In this document: one piece after another, positions 40,697-50,819 of the stretch
Numbering within the stretch: position 1 is the first letter of the stretch
How the letters are laid out: every line of letters begins with the position of its first letter
Made by a program: the position numbers and the translations under genes
Notes under the pieces: model-generated
What the model saw: only the letters and a program-made list of their open reading frames with translations
Databases searched by the model: none
Told to the model about the DNA's origin: nothing
Source of the DNA: Candidatus Symbiopectobacterium endolongispinus
GTDB lineage: Bacteria; Pseudomonadota; Gammaproteobacteria; Enterobacterales; Enterobacteriaceae
Assembly (NCBI RefSeq): GCF_018777385.1
Contig: NZ_JAFJYB010000002.1
Coordinates: 310,001 to 374,000, forward strand
Length of the DNA: 64,000 nt
Direction of reading: 5' to 3'

Positions 40697-41650
40697 TTAT
40701 TTCACGTAGCTGGCGTCATACAGGGTGCTGATATCCGGGATCTTGCGAATCACGCCCATTTCCAGCAGCAGTTTGGCCGCTTCGTTGCTAAAGGTTTCGA
40801 TCTCACCGCTGAAGAATTTGCGGTTCTGTTCTCTGTCCTGCCAACGCAGATAGCTGGCTGATTTAGCAAAATCCGCGCCGCTTGATTTTACCGCAGCCCC
40901 CATGATCTCATAGGATTTGTCCGGCTCAGCCTTGATCATCTCCAGCGCATCGAAATAGCTTTCCACCAATGCCTTGGCGGCCTGCGGATTTTTCGCGAGG
41001 AAATCCGGCGTACAGCCAAGCGTGTCCATTACCATCGGGTAATCGAGCGTGGTGGCAATGATCTTGCCGCTTTCAGGCTTGTCACGCACCGTGGAGATAT
41101 AGGGCTCATAGGTCATGGCGGCATCGTTTTGACCGGCAAGCAGCGCCTGCGCAGCGGCCTGTGGCGAGAGCGTTGCCGTCTTCACATCTTTAAGCGTCAT
41201 GCCGTTTTTATCCGCCAGCGCAAAATAGGGTGAAGTGCCCGGCGCATTGACACCAATGGTTTTTCCTTTCAATGACTTGATATCATTGATCGGACCACGT
41301 ACCGCCAAACCGTCAGCACCGTAGGATTTATCCAACTGCACAATCTGTTTAATCGGCACACTGTTGGCGTTCCAAGCGACATAGGTTTCCACCGTGGTGG
41401 CGGCACATTGAATCGCACCGGAGGCCACGGCCAGATGGCGATCTTTTTGCGGGATCATTTTGATCGACACGTCCAGCCCGTGCTTCTTGAAGATTCCCGC
41501 TTTATCGGCCAGTGTCAGCGGCGCAAAGCCGGTCCAGCCAGAAATACCGATCGCTACCGGCGTATCTGCCGCCTGTGCCACGCCTGCCGATACCATGCAA
41601 AGCGCCATCAGGGTCGCTTTCCAGCCCATGTTACCTCGTGCTTTGTTCAT
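40697..41650 (-). CDS. ABC transporter periplasmic binding protein (NMT1/THI5-like)
   Basis: 317 aa from ATG 41650, chosen because CAGGAG precedes it and a clean signal peptide follows (MGWKATLMALCMVSAGVAQA region, cleavage near AQA-ADT). NMT1/SsuA-like motifs: GWTGFAPLTLADKAGIFKK, GAIQCAATTVETYVAW, GKTIGVNAPGTSPYF. Such proteins bind pyrimidine precursors, taurine or nitrate-type ligands; versions next to hut genes are annotated in several gammaproteobacteria. Divergent from hutC, with HutC-like sites in the shared intergenic region. Intact. Confidence 0.9.
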   Translation of the reverse strand: MNKARGNMGWKATLMALCMVSAGVAQAADTPVAIGISGWTGFAPLTLADKAGIFKKHGLDVSIKMIPQKDRHLAVASGAIQCAATTVETYVAWNANSVPIKQIVQLDKSYGADGLAVRGPINDIKSLKGKTIGVNAPGTSPYFALADKNGMTLKDVKTATLSPQAAAQALLAGQNDAAMTYEPYISTVRDKPESGKIIATTLDYPMVMDTLGCTPDFLAKNPQAAKALVESYFDALEMIKAEPDKSYEIMGAAVKSSGADFAKSASYLRWQDREQNRKFFSGEIETFSNEAAKLLLEMGVIRKIPDISTLYDASYVK

Positions 41651-41706
41651 TCGTTCCGCTCCTGTGAGAGAAGTCATTACCCATGCGGCAAACTGCGCCA
41701 ACGTTA

Positions 41707-41728
41707 TTGTCTAAGTTTGTATAGACAA
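41707..41728. promoter_or_regulatory. HutC-like operator a
   Basis: TTGTCTA and TAGACAA form an inverted repeat 57 bp upstream of the binding-protein ATG. The right part, TTGTATAGACAA, is the complement of the TTGTCTATAC core found in sites b and c. Confidence 0.65.
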
Positions 41729-41944
41729 CCAAAGCAAGCAGTGTGCCAATATCACAGAATCGGCGTTTAACCATTTATTGGCGGGAATCGTGTGAAAGTA
41801 CCATGCAGGAAAACAGGTTCCAGAATAGTGCATTACTCCTGTTTGGCGCACCATGATGACTCGCGATTAACGAGGTAGCGCGTAAAAACACGCTGCCTGC
41901 CCTGAACAATCGGCTGTCAGCAGCATGGCAACGTTTTTTCCCCA

Positions 41945-41956
41945 TTGTCTATACAT
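41945..41956. promoter_or_regulatory. HutC-like operator b
   Basis: TTGTCTATACAT, 60 bp upstream of hutC, shares the 10-bp core TTGTCTATAC with sites a and c. It is suited to autoregulation of hutC. The 365-bp interval 41651-42015 holds no gene. Confidence 0.65.
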
Positions 41957-42015
41957 ATACATACGCGCATAAAATTCGCTACACTGCACAAAAGCGTAGG
42001 GTCAAGGAGAACACC

Positions 42016-42771
42016 GTGGTGACACAACAGCGCGCATCGCAACTTGCAGGCGCCATGAGCGATATACCCGCCCCCATCTATCAACGGGTCAAGCAGGCGA
42101 TTATCAGCCAGATTCGCACGGGTGCCTGGCAGCCTCACCAGCGTATCCCGTCAGGGAGCGAGTTGGTCAACGAGCTCGGCGTTAGCCGTATGACGATTAA
42201 CCGCGCGCTGCGCGAGCTGACCAGTGAAGGTTTTTTGCTGCGTATACAAGTGGTTGGTACGTTTGTCGCGGAGATCAAGGCCTACGCGGCCATGCTGGAA
42301 GTGCGCAATATCGCCGAATAGATTGCCGAACGTGGACATCGCCACAGCAGCCGCGTGTTAGCGCTGCAAAGTCTGAAGGCGGAAGGAGAACTGGCAGAAC
42401 AGTTTGATATCTCACCGGGGCAAACGCTGTTCCACTCGCAGATCGTCCATTATGAAAACGATCTCCCGGTCCAACTGGAAGATCGTTACGTCAATTCCGT
42501 GGAACCATCGGACTATCTGCAACAGGATTTCACCCATTGCACGCCTTACACCTATCTCAGTCAGGTGGCCCCACTTACCGCCGGCGAACATATCGTGGAA
42601 GCCCTGATTCCAGACGATCACCAGCGTCAGGTGTTGGCACTTGATCCACTGGAGCCGTGTCTGATAATCCGCCGTCGCACCTGGCACAACGCGCGTATTG
42701 TTACCGTCGATCGCCTGATCTATCCCGGTTCCCGCTATCGCCTGTTGGGCCGTTTCAAGACCCACGGCTGA
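42016..42771 (+). pseudogene. hutC: Histidine utilisation repressor HutC, amber mutated
   Basis: GntR/HutC-family repressor, 251 codons, GTG start at 42016 with AAGGAG upstream. The winged helix (residues 15-85: PAPIYQRVKQAIISQI, ELGVSRMTINRALRELTSEG) is complete. TAG at 42319-42321, in NIAE-stop-IAERGH where Glu is expected, removes the whole UTRA ligand domain, which continues in frame (LYALQSLKAEG-like start to YPGSRYRLLGRFKTHG). The 101-aa fragment keeps the DNA-binding domain but lacks the effector/dimerisation domain. Confidence 0.93.
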
Positions 42772-42777
42772 TGGCTG

Positions 42778-43356
42778 TCAGCGCTTGCTCTCGCGGCGAA
42801 ATACTGCGGTGTAGAGCAGCCAGGCATCATTGGTCAGTGGCGTGAGGTCGCGTTGGGGTTGTTGGCTTGCCCACCACACGCCTTGTCCCGCCTGACAGAT
42901 TTCCTCACCAATGCGCCAGCAGCCGTCCATAACATAGAGCACGCCAGCTTCCTGCGCGCCCAGTTGCATCGCGTCACGCACAGCTATCACGGTGGCATAA
43001 TGGCTGTCGCGCCGGGTCATGATATTAAAATCCCGGTTGGCAGCATCCCCGTCATGGGTCACGATCGGCGTGGCGGAAAGTGGCGTTTCACCGGCAAAAA
43101 ACAGCGGCACGCCGCGCCGCAAACGGTGCGAAAACGCCGAAAAAACCAAAGAAACACCTGAGCCTTCCAACAAGGTAATAATGCGATCAACGCCCGGAAA
43201 GGCAGAAAAGTCACCGGCCTGCGCAATGGTGGCAATGCTGGCACGCCAGGCAAACCATTCCCCCTCCACCGCAGGAACGCTGATGATTTCCCGTGTTTCT
43301 CCGCCACCGTTGCGCCAACGGCTGACCGGTAAGGTATTCACATCAAAAAATGGCAT
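42778..43356 (-). CDS. hutD: HutD family protein
   Basis: 192-aa cupin-like protein, intact, starting MPFFDVNTLPVSRWRNGGGE, with the family's WRASIATIAQAGDFSAFPGVDR and LLEGSGV. HutD is thought to bind a pathway intermediate such as formimidoylglutamate and limit operon output. Its ATG overlaps the hutF stop (ATGA), so it is translated after hutF. Confidence 0.92.
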   Translation of the reverse strand: MPFFDVNTLPVSRWRNGGGETREIISVPAVEGEWFAWRASIATIAQAGDFSAFPGVDRIITLLEGSGVSLVFSAFSHRLRRGVPLFFAGETPLSATPIVTHDGDAANRDFNIMTRRDSHYATVIAVRDAMQLGAQEAGVLYVMDGCWRIGEEICQAGQGVWWASQQPQRDLTPLTNDAWLLYTAVFRRESKR

Positions 43357-44717
43357 CAGAGACTACCTAACACATCCATGACCATGGCGAACTGGCGGTC
43401 AGATTCATCATCCAACGCATGACTCCCCTGATGAATCACCTGTTTCCCGGCAACCCACACATCGTGAATTTGCTGGCGCTCACCGGCAAACAGCCAGCGA
43501 TTGAGTAGCGCGCGGTCCGGCAGACCGTGTAACCAGGCATTGTCCTCCAGCACCAGCCAATCGGCGCGATAACCCGGAGCCAGCGCGCCGATGGTCACCC
43601 CACAGGCTGCCGCTCCGCCCGCCAGCGCCTGCCGATAAAGCACATCACCGACAGCAGGTTGCTCAGGCGTCACTACGCGGTTGCGCCGTCTGTCACGCCA
43701 GCGTTGCGCATATTCCAACCAGCGCAGCTCTTCCAGTAGGTTCAATGAGACATGGCTGTCTGAACCGATGCCCCAGCGGCCGCCCAGTGCGACATACTGG
43801 TCCAGCGCAAAGATGCCATCGCCAAGGTTGGCTTCCGTGGTCGTACACAAGCCCGCAATGGCTCCGCTGGCTGCTACACGCTGAAGCTCGCGTTCATCCA
43901 GATGTGTGGCATGAATCAACGTCCAGCGGCCATCCACCGCGAAGCGATCGTATAGCCAGTGCACCGGACGTTCGCCGCTCCACGCCACACAGTCTTCCAC
44001 CTCTTTTACCTGCTCGGCAATGTGAAGGTGTATCGGCAATATTGTCGGCATGGCTGCGAGCACGTCGTTGATTTGGCCTTAGCTGACAGCTCGCAGCGAG
44101 TGAAAACAAATCCCAGCTGAAAACAGCGGCTTATCCCGTAACAACGTTGCCAGCCGCCGCTGCTGGGCTAGATAGTGCTCGGTATGCTGGATGAAACGCC
44201 GTTGCCCTGGCAGCGCAGGCTGGGCGCCAAAACCGGCGTAGCTGTAGAACACCGGAAGCAGGGTTTGTCCGATGCCCACGAGCTCTGCCGCTGTCATCAG
44301 TTGCAGCAGCATGTCATCCTGCACGTAAGGCTTCCCGGCCGGATCGTGATGCAGGTAGTGAAACTCAGCAACCTGGGTATAGCCCCCTTTCAACATCTCG
44401 ATATAGAGTCGGCTGGCGATAGCTCCGACCTGTTCCGGCGTCAGGTGGCCCACCAGCCTATACATCAGATCGCGCCATGTCCAGAAACTGTCTTGCGGAT
44501 CGCCCGCCACTTCTGCCAGCCCAGCCATCGCGCGCTGAAAAGCATGTGAATGCAGGTTCTCCATCGCGGGCAGCACAATACCCGGCAATGACTGCGTTTC
44601 TTCTGACGTGGCGTTTTGCTCGACGCCAGTAATCACGCCTTCGGCGGAAACGGCAATGCGGACATTGCGCGCCCATCCCTGCGGCAACAGGGCGCGCGGA
44701 GCGAAGAAGCTCGGCAT
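43356..44717 (-). pseudogene. hutF: Formimidoylglutamate deiminase, ochre mutated
   Basis: 453-codon amidohydrolase that converts N-formimidoyl-glutamate to N-formyl-glutamate plus ammonia. Metal site ENLHSHAFQRAMAG (residues 53-66) and the central GICFHSLRAVS lie before TAA at 44079-44081. After it the frame continues unshifted with LPIHLHIAEQVKEVEDC, HATHLDE and GSDSHVSLNLLEELR. One base change would restore it. Together with hutG this is the five-step hut branch. Confidence 0.93.
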
Positions 44718-44757
44718 GGTTGATCCTTTACGGTTATGGTTTGAGTTGTTTTATCAG

Positions 44758-44769
44758 TTGTCTATACCT
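44758..44769. promoter_or_regulatory. HutC-like operator c
   Basis: TTGTCTATACCT, 41 bp upstream of hutF, has the same TTGTCTATAC core as site b and, on the other strand, site a. Confidence 0.65.
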
Positions 44770-44872
44770 ATACATACACCAGCTTACCGGCCAACGGCTA
44801 TAGTGAATTATTATGGTCACAATAAGAAAAAGCTATCCTGCGGCCCTTGTCGTTCCAGTGCGGGTAGGTTAG

Positions 44873-44896
44873 CTTGTCTTTGGTTATATATACAAG
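44873..44896. promoter_or_regulatory. HutC-like operator d, weaker
   Basis: CTTGTC and, 12 bp on, TATACAAG form an inverted repeat just upstream of the hutI ribosome site. It fits the general HutC pattern but lacks the exact 10-bp core. Confidence 0.45.
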
Positions 44897-44908
44897 AAGA
44901 GTGACGTC

Positions 44909-46136
44909 ATGACTCAACGATTATCCTGCGACAGCCTGTGGCTTGGCGCAGATCTCGTCACCCTGCGCGATGGACGCTACCAGATCATTCATGATGGCGC
45001 GCTTGCCAGCAGAGGGCAGGATCGCCTGGACTGGGCCGCAGGCGCAGCTACCAGACTATGACGCCGATACCACCACCCACTTCGACGGCGGTATCATTAC
45101 GCCCGGTTTTATTGATTGCCACACTCACCTGATGTTCGGTGGCGATCGCAGTGACGAATTCGAACAGCGTCTCAATGGCGTAAGTTATGCCGACATCGCC
45201 GCCAACGGTGGATGGATTCTCCCCACCGTGCGTGCCACGCGTGCCGCAACGGAACAGCAGTTGGTCGAAAGCGCACGACAACGATTAGCCTTGCTGTTAG
45301 CCGAAGGCGTCACTACCGTCGAGATCAAATCCGGCTATGGTCTGGATATCGACAGCGAAGTGAAAATGCTCCGCGCCATACGCCAACTGGCCGCACAGGT
45401 GCCAGCGCAGGTGGTTGCTACCTGTCTGGCAGCTCATGCCGTTCCACCGGAATACGCAGGGCGCGCTGACGCATGGATTACCACACTCTGCGACCAGTTG
45501 CTGCCGCAGGTCGCACGAGAGCAGTTGGCCGATGCCGTTGATGCATTCTGCGAACACCTGGCGTTTTCCCCTGCGCAGGTTGAAACACTGTTTAACACCG
45601 CCAGGCAGCTCGGGCTGCCAGTAAAATTGCACGCAGAGCAGCTCTACGCACTAGGCGGCAGTTCCTTGGCGGCACGCTACCATGCGCTCTCTGCCGATCA
45701 TCTTGAATACCTGACGGAAGAGGACGTTCGGGCCATGGCGGCCAGCGGCACGGTCGCCGTGCTGTTACCGGGTGCTTTTTACCTGCTGCGCGAAACGCAG
45801 AGACCGCCGGTAGAATTGCTGCGCCAGTACGGCGTGCCCATGGCCATCGCCAGCGATGCCAATCCAGGCACCTCACCGGCCCTCTCTCTGCGTCTGATGC
45901 TCAATATGGCGTGCACTCTGTTTCGACTCACGCCGGAAGAAGCATTGGCCGGTGTCACCTGCCACGCCGCGAAAGCGCTGGGGCTACAAGCGAGCCACGG
46001 ATCGCTGGAGGTTGGCAAAGTGGCCGATTTAGTACACTGGCCGGTAGCGAGTCCGGCAGAATTAACCTATTGGCTGGGTGGGCAGTTGCCCTGTACCACC
46101 GTTTATCGAGGGAGTGTTCGTCATGGAACCGTTTGA
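44909..46136 (+). pseudogene. hutI: Imidazolonepropionase, one-base frameshift
   Basis: Third enzyme of histidine degradation, about 408 aa. ATG 44909 encodes [19 protein letters not shown], but an extra G in AGAGGGCAGG (45014-45016; two G expected) shifts the frame after about 35 codons. From there the correct frame is intact: zinc motif [49 protein letters not shown] later in-frame start (44943) would carry an out-of-frame, unnatural N-terminus. It overlaps hutG by 14 bp. Confidence 0.92.
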
Positions 46137-46905
46137 TTTTCAAAGCGGCACGCTGCCGTTATTGGTCAGTATTCCCCACGCGGGAACCCGGCTTACGCCC
46201 GAAGTCGAAGACGGACTGAGTGACGCAGCGCGCCCTCAGCCGGATACCGATTGGCATATTCCACAGCTGTATGATTTTGTACGCGGGATGGGAGCCAGCA
46301 TATTGGTGGGCCACTATTCGCGCATGGTGGTCGATCTCAACCGTCCCGCTGACGATACGCCGCTCTACGCAAGCGCCACCACCGGGCTGTTTCCCAGCAC
46401 CTTGTTTGATGGCACGCCTACCTTTGTCGCGGGTAAAGCCCCAACGCCTGAGCATCGTAACGGCTACCTGCAACATATCTGGCAGCCCTATCACCAGCAA
46501 ATCCAGCAAGAACTCGATCGCCTCAAAGCGCGTTACGGCTATGCGCTGCTGTTCGATGCCCACTCCATTGCGTCACACATTCCGCGCCTGTTTGACGGCA
46601 AGCTGCCCGATTTGAACATTGGCACCAACGGTGGCGAAAGCTGTTCCCGCGAGGTAGAAGCGACAATACGTGCATACTGTGAAGCACAGGATCAATACAG
46701 TTGGGTGATTAACGGGCGTTTCAAGGGCGGCTACATCACCCGCGCCTACGGGCAACCTGCGCAACAGCAACATGCGGTGCGACTGGAATTGGCACAGTGT
46801 AACTACATGGAAGAGCGAGCGCCCTTTGCCTGGCACGCAGAGAAAGCCACCGCCTTGCAGGTTCAGTTGAAAAAGCTGCTGGAAAACTATCTGGCCTGTT
46901 TCTGA
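46123..46905 (+). CDS. hutG: N-formylglutamate deformylase
   Basis: 260 aa, intact, ATG 46123 within the end of hutI. It hydrolyses N-formyl-glutamate to formate and glutamate, the last step after HutF. Family motifs: [38 protein letters not shown], and [14 protein letters not shown]. It is one of only two undamaged enzymes of the hut pathway proper here (with accessory HutD), although its substrate can no longer be produced from histidine by this cluster. Confidence 0.93.
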   Translation: MEPFDFQSGTLPLLVSIPHAGTRLTPEVEDGLSDAARPQPDTDWHIPQLYDFVRGMGASILVGHYSRMVVDLNRPADDTPLYASATTGLFPSTLFDGTPTFVAGKAPTPEHRNGYLQHIWQPYHQQIQQELDRLKARYGYALLFDAHSIASHIPRLFDGKLPDLNIGTNGGESCSREVEATIRAYCEAQDQYSWVINGRFKGGYITRAYGQPAQQQHAVRLELAQCNYMEERAPFAWHAEKATALQVQLKKLLENYLACF

Positions 46906-46909
46906 CCGT

Positions 46910-46938
46910 TTAAGGCTGGCGCAACACGCCAGCCTTAA
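46910..46938. terminator. Bidirectional terminator between hutG and tarD
   Basis: A 12-bp perfect stem TTAAGGCTGGCG/CGCCAGCCTTAA with loop CAACA lies between convergent genes. Confidence 0.75.
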
Positions 46939-46946
46939 CACACCGT

Positions 46947-48114
46947 TTATTCCGCCAGTGCGCGCATTTCGGCAATCAAATCGCTTTTGCCTTCAAAGCC
47001 AATGCCCGGCAGTTCCGGCATCACAATGTGCCCTTGTTCCACCCGAACGGCATCAGGGAATCCGCCGTAAGGCTGGAACAGATCCGGGTAGCTTTCATTG
47101 CCACCCAGCCCCAACCCAGCGGCTATGTTCAGTGACATTTGATGCCCACCGTGTGGAATGCAGCGCGCAGGCGACCAGCCAAACTGCTCCAGCACCTCAA
47201 GCGTGCGTAGGTATTCACACAAGCCATAGGACAGAGCGCAATCAAATTGCAGGTAATCTCTGTCTGGACGCATACCACCATAGCGTAACAGATTACGCAC
47301 ATCCTGATGCGAGAACAGATTTTCTCCGGTAGCCATCGGCCCCGGATAGAATTCACTCAACGCCGCTTGGAGGGCATAATCCAGCGGATCGCCCACCTCT
47401 TCATACCAAAACAGCGGGTAATCACGCAGCATCTTGGCGTAAGCGATGCCAGTTTCCAGGTCGAAACGTCCATTGGCATCCACAGCAAGCTGGGCCTCGC
47501 TGCCAATCTCTTCGAGCACGGCCTCAATACGCCGACGGTCTTCCTCTATTATCGACGCACCGCCAATCTTCATTTTCACCACCGTGTAACCACGACGCAG
47601 ATAGCCACGCATCTCCTGCTTCAATGCATCCAACGCTTTGCCCGGATAGTAGTAACCGCCCGCAGCGTAAACGAACACGCGCGGATTGGCGCGCACACCT
47701 TTACTATCCGCCAGCAGATGAAGCAGCGGCATACCGGCAATTTTGGCGGTCGCATCCCAAATCGCCATATCCAGTGTTCCTACCGCGACCGAGCGCTCAC
47801 CGTGCCCGCCCGGCTTTTCGTTTTTCATCATGGTGTTCCACACCCGATCGGGATCGAGATTATCGCCGTGCGCATTAAGCAGCGTTTCCGGGTCAGCTTC
47901 CAGAATCCGCGGACGAAAGCGCTCACGAATTTAAACCGCCCTGGCCATAGCGCCCGTTGGAGTTAAACCCGTACCCGACAACCCGCCGACCATCGCGCAC
48001 CACATCGGTCACGACGGCGACCAAACTGGTCGTCATGTGCGAAAAATCGATGTAGGCATTTCTGATTGGGGAAGCAATGGGTTTGGTGACTTCACACACA
48101 TCGATAATATGCAT
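46947..48114 (-). pseudogene. tarD: D(-)-tartrate dehydratase (enolase superfamily), one-base frameshift
   Basis: 388-codon member of the mandelate racemase/enolase superfamily, closest in my recollection to Bradyrhizobium TarD. The first 62 codons (SPIRNAYIDFSHMTTSLVAV) are in one frame. An extra base near 47930 (TTTAAATTCG on the coding strand, TTTAATTCG expected) shifts the rest. Catalytic features are all there: VVKMKIGGA, metal ligands in AVDANGRFD, WYEEVGDP and ATGENLFS, and the IPHGGHQ histidine. It would dehydrate D-tartrate to oxaloacetate. Confidence 0.85.
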
Positions 48115-48297
48115 AACCGAATCTCCTGATGGTTGCTAAGCCAACGGCAAAAAACGTATCTTTGTTACACACGCTGTGATGCCGTTTTATTAACATGAAA
48201 AATGTCATATTCTGCGAGAGCGATGCCCTAAAGCACGCCATAACGTCTAGTAGAGGCAATGTTTGACTGATGACCAATGCGAAAAAGGAGCGCTGTA

Positions 48298-49236
48298 ATG
48301 CCAAATCGGCATCACTTAGAGCTGGCATGGTTGGAAAACGGGATAGCGCTGGCCGAGTCGCTCAACTTTTCAAAAGCGGCGGCTGCACGTTATGTGACAC
48401 AGCCAGCATTCAGTCGACGAATTCAGGCGTTGGAAGTCTGGGTCGGCGTGGCGCTGTTTGAACGTAACCGGCGCGGTGTACGGCTAACACGGGCGGGAGA
48501 GGTCTTTTTTCATCAGGCACCGGATCTGATTCGAGCACTCTATGCCCTGCGCAGCGAAACGCGCGACAGCGTCGAACAGCGCGCCCCCGAGGTCATTATG
48601 TGCGCCACCCATGCTCTCTCGTTCACCTTTATTCCCGATTGGCTGAGAAACAACAGCGATATCTCGCGTGATGGTGCATTTCAGTTGGTTTCCGCCACCC
48701 TGCACGCCTGCGAACGCATGCTGACACAAGGAGGCGCACAATTTTTGCTGTGCCATCATCATCCGCATATGCAGTTACACCTGCCAACGCAGAAGTTTAT
48801 AAGCATTTCGCTCGGTCAGGATCGGCTGATTCCATATAGCATTCCCGCCACGGGCACCCATAGCGCCAAGTGGCTAGTTGACGCTCAGGAAAGGTTTCCC
48901 TTTCTCGCATACAGTGAGGATTCTGGATTGGGGCGCATTATCAGCAATACCGCGCCGCTGCATCGCCTAACGCGCACCATGGAGACGGTATTCACGTCCG
49001 ATTTAGCCGCCACACTGCTGGCGCTGGTGAAAGCCGGTGAAGGCGTGGCCTGGCTGCCGCACGCGCTGGCAGCAGAAAGTGAGAAAAGTGGCGCTATTTA
49101 TCGGGCTGCCCGCCACGAAGAGAAATGGACGATCCCGCTGGATATCAGGCTCTATCGTCCGGCAGCACGGCTAGCGACAGGGGCTGAAACGCTGTGGGAT
49201 AGCGTACTCGCCGGACATCAGGCATCACCGCCCTGA
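48298..49236 (+). CDS. LysR-family regulator next to tarD
   Basis: 312 aa, intact, from ATG 48298 (MPNRHHLELAWLENGIAL), with AAGGAG upstream; an ATG at 48277 lacks one. The winged-helix domain has FSKAAAARYVTQPAFSRRI, followed by an inducer-binding domain. It is divergent from tarD with 180 bp between, the usual layout of a LysR activator and its target, so I infer control of tartrate dehydratase. It overlaps the convergent YitT-type gene by 19 bp. Confidence 0.85.
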   Translation: MPNRHHLELAWLENGIALAESLNFSKAAAARYVTQPAFSRRIQALEVWVGVALFERNRRGVRLTRAGEVFFHQAPDLIRALYALRSETRDSVEQRAPEVIMCATHALSFTFIPDWLRNNSDISRDGAFQLVSATLHACERMLTQGGAQFLLCHHHPHMQLHLPTQKFISISLGQDRLIPYSIPATGTHSAKWLVDAQERFPFLAYSEDSGLGRIISNTAPLHRLTRTMETVFTSDLAATLLALVKAGEGVAWLPHALAAESEKSGAIYRAARHEEKWTIPLDIRLYRPAARLATGAETLWDSVLAGHQASPP

Positions 49237-49846
49237 TAGCGCCCCGGTTTGTGCCAGTTCATCAGCATGGCATTCATTGCCAGCGCACTGAGCGCAGACC
49301 ACAGCAATAGCAGCAACGGCATTTTTATCAGAGAGAGAAGAAACACCACCGCATCCAACGCCATCTGACTTTTACCTGCGTTGATGCCGAAGCGGCGATA
49401 CATCCATAGCGTCACCACACCCGTGCCGCCAACAGATGCATTATGGCGCGTGAGGGAAAGCCGATAAAGGTGCCGCCCACCAAAGCGGCGAACAGCGGAT
49501 GCAGATAGCTGATGGTGATTAACATCGGTACCGCCTGCGTCGCCAACCCCAGAGTGATAATGACAATCAGCGTTTTTATCGTGAAAGCACGCCCCATGCT
49601 GAAATAGCAAAACACCAGAAACGGGATATTGACCAGGGTGAACAGTAACCCGATAGAGAGCGGTAGATAGTAAGAGATAAGCAGTGCGATTCCGGCAATA
49701 CCGCCGGTCACCATGCCGGAAAATTTAAGCAGGTTCAGGCCGACGGCGATAAACATCACGCCCAGCGCCAGTCCGTAAATATCATCCTTTAAGGTATGTG
49801 CAGTTGCCAGCGGGTTGGTTTTTATTGGCACTGCCACTGACCTCAT
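49218..49846 (-). pseudogene. YitT-family membrane protein, one-base deletion
   Basis: A small integral membrane protein of about 209 codons. The first 135 codons contain the family's GLALGVMFIAVGLNLL and SGMVTGGIAGIALLISYYL segments. The frame is lost near 49464 (GGCTTTCC on the coding strand, GGCCTTTCC expected). The rest (RHNASVGGTGVVTLWMYRRF, INAGKSQMALDAVVF) is in the next frame. The function of this DUF161/YitT group is not established; family members have 5-6 helices. Confidence 0.8.
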
Positions 49847-49978
49847 GATCGACTCACATTAGCCATAAGAAAAGCATATAATTCCACATAAATTAATTAT
49901 ACATGCATTATATGCCATTAACAGCCGTAATCTGTGTGTCGGTTACTTGCTGCGCGGGGAAAGGATGCACAGGCACAT

Positions 49979-50553
49979 TTATCGCACCTCTTCCAGCGCC
50001 TGCTGAATAGCCGGAAGGCGAGCAGCAAAGCGATAGGAGGGAAGCACCACCGACAAGGCGTGCGCCGGTCTTCCCGGTACTGGCAAGGCAATCCCAACGG
50101 CACAGACGCCTTCCGCATGCTCTTCCCGGTCGTAAGAAAAGCCATCGGCGCGCACTGCTGCTATCTGTTGCAGTAGTACCGGCAGTGAAATAAGCGTCTG
50201 GGACGTTAACGAAGGCATCTGATCGCTGATGATCCGATCGAGAAAGATCACTTCCTGACCATGGAAGGTCGAAATATCAACCGTTTCACGCGTCTTTTTA
50301 AACAACAGTTCGAGAGGATGGCGCAACTGTGCCGCCACGTCAGAATAGGCATTTCTCGCCAGCTCATTGATGCCCCACCCCAGCCGCACTCCACCAGATG
50401 TTCTGCCGCCAGCGTATCGACAATACGTTGCACGGTAGAGCGAGGGAGATCCGTCAAACGCGCCAGTTCACCCAAGCTGGTACCACGCTCGTGCAGCAGC
50501 CGTAATATTTTGATTGCTCTGGAGATAACCTGTATCCCAGCCGTTTTATTCAT
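49979..50553 (-). pseudogene. IclR-family regulator, frameshift plus internal deletion
   Basis: ATG 50553 gives MNKTAGIQVISRAIKILRLL and a winged helix (SLGELARLTDLPRSTVQRIV). The frame breaks after HLVEC near 50390. The effector domain (RLGWGINELARNAYSDVAAQ onward) is in another frame. Between FLDRIISDQ and SLTSQTLISLPVLL about 50 residues typical of the family are missing. The end (EGVCAVGIALPVPGRPAHAL) is conserved. It is divergent from the dehydrogenase gene at 50820, its likely former target. Confidence 0.82.
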
Positions 50554-50819
50554 CACTTGCCCCAAAACTGTATCGCAATGCGGTTAATATTGTATTGTTT
50601 TTAGCTAAGCGTATTATAGCTTGATGACGCCGGGATAGCATCGCTTCACCATCACGGCGTCAGAGGTGACTCCACAACCTCCTCGCCATCGCTATGCAAG
50701 CAGGAGCCGAATGTTCACTGTGGAGCAACCTGAAACGGTGTGAATTATCAGTTGATACCCTATCAGGCAATGTAAGAGATTGCGGGTATCTTGAACAGTT
50801 TGTTTTCAGGAGGTTTACC

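Noticed and set aside
44943-46136. hutI starting at 44943 as an intact gene
   Set aside because: The first residues from that start do not resemble HutI, while the frame from ATG 44909 gives the proper N-terminus until the extra G.
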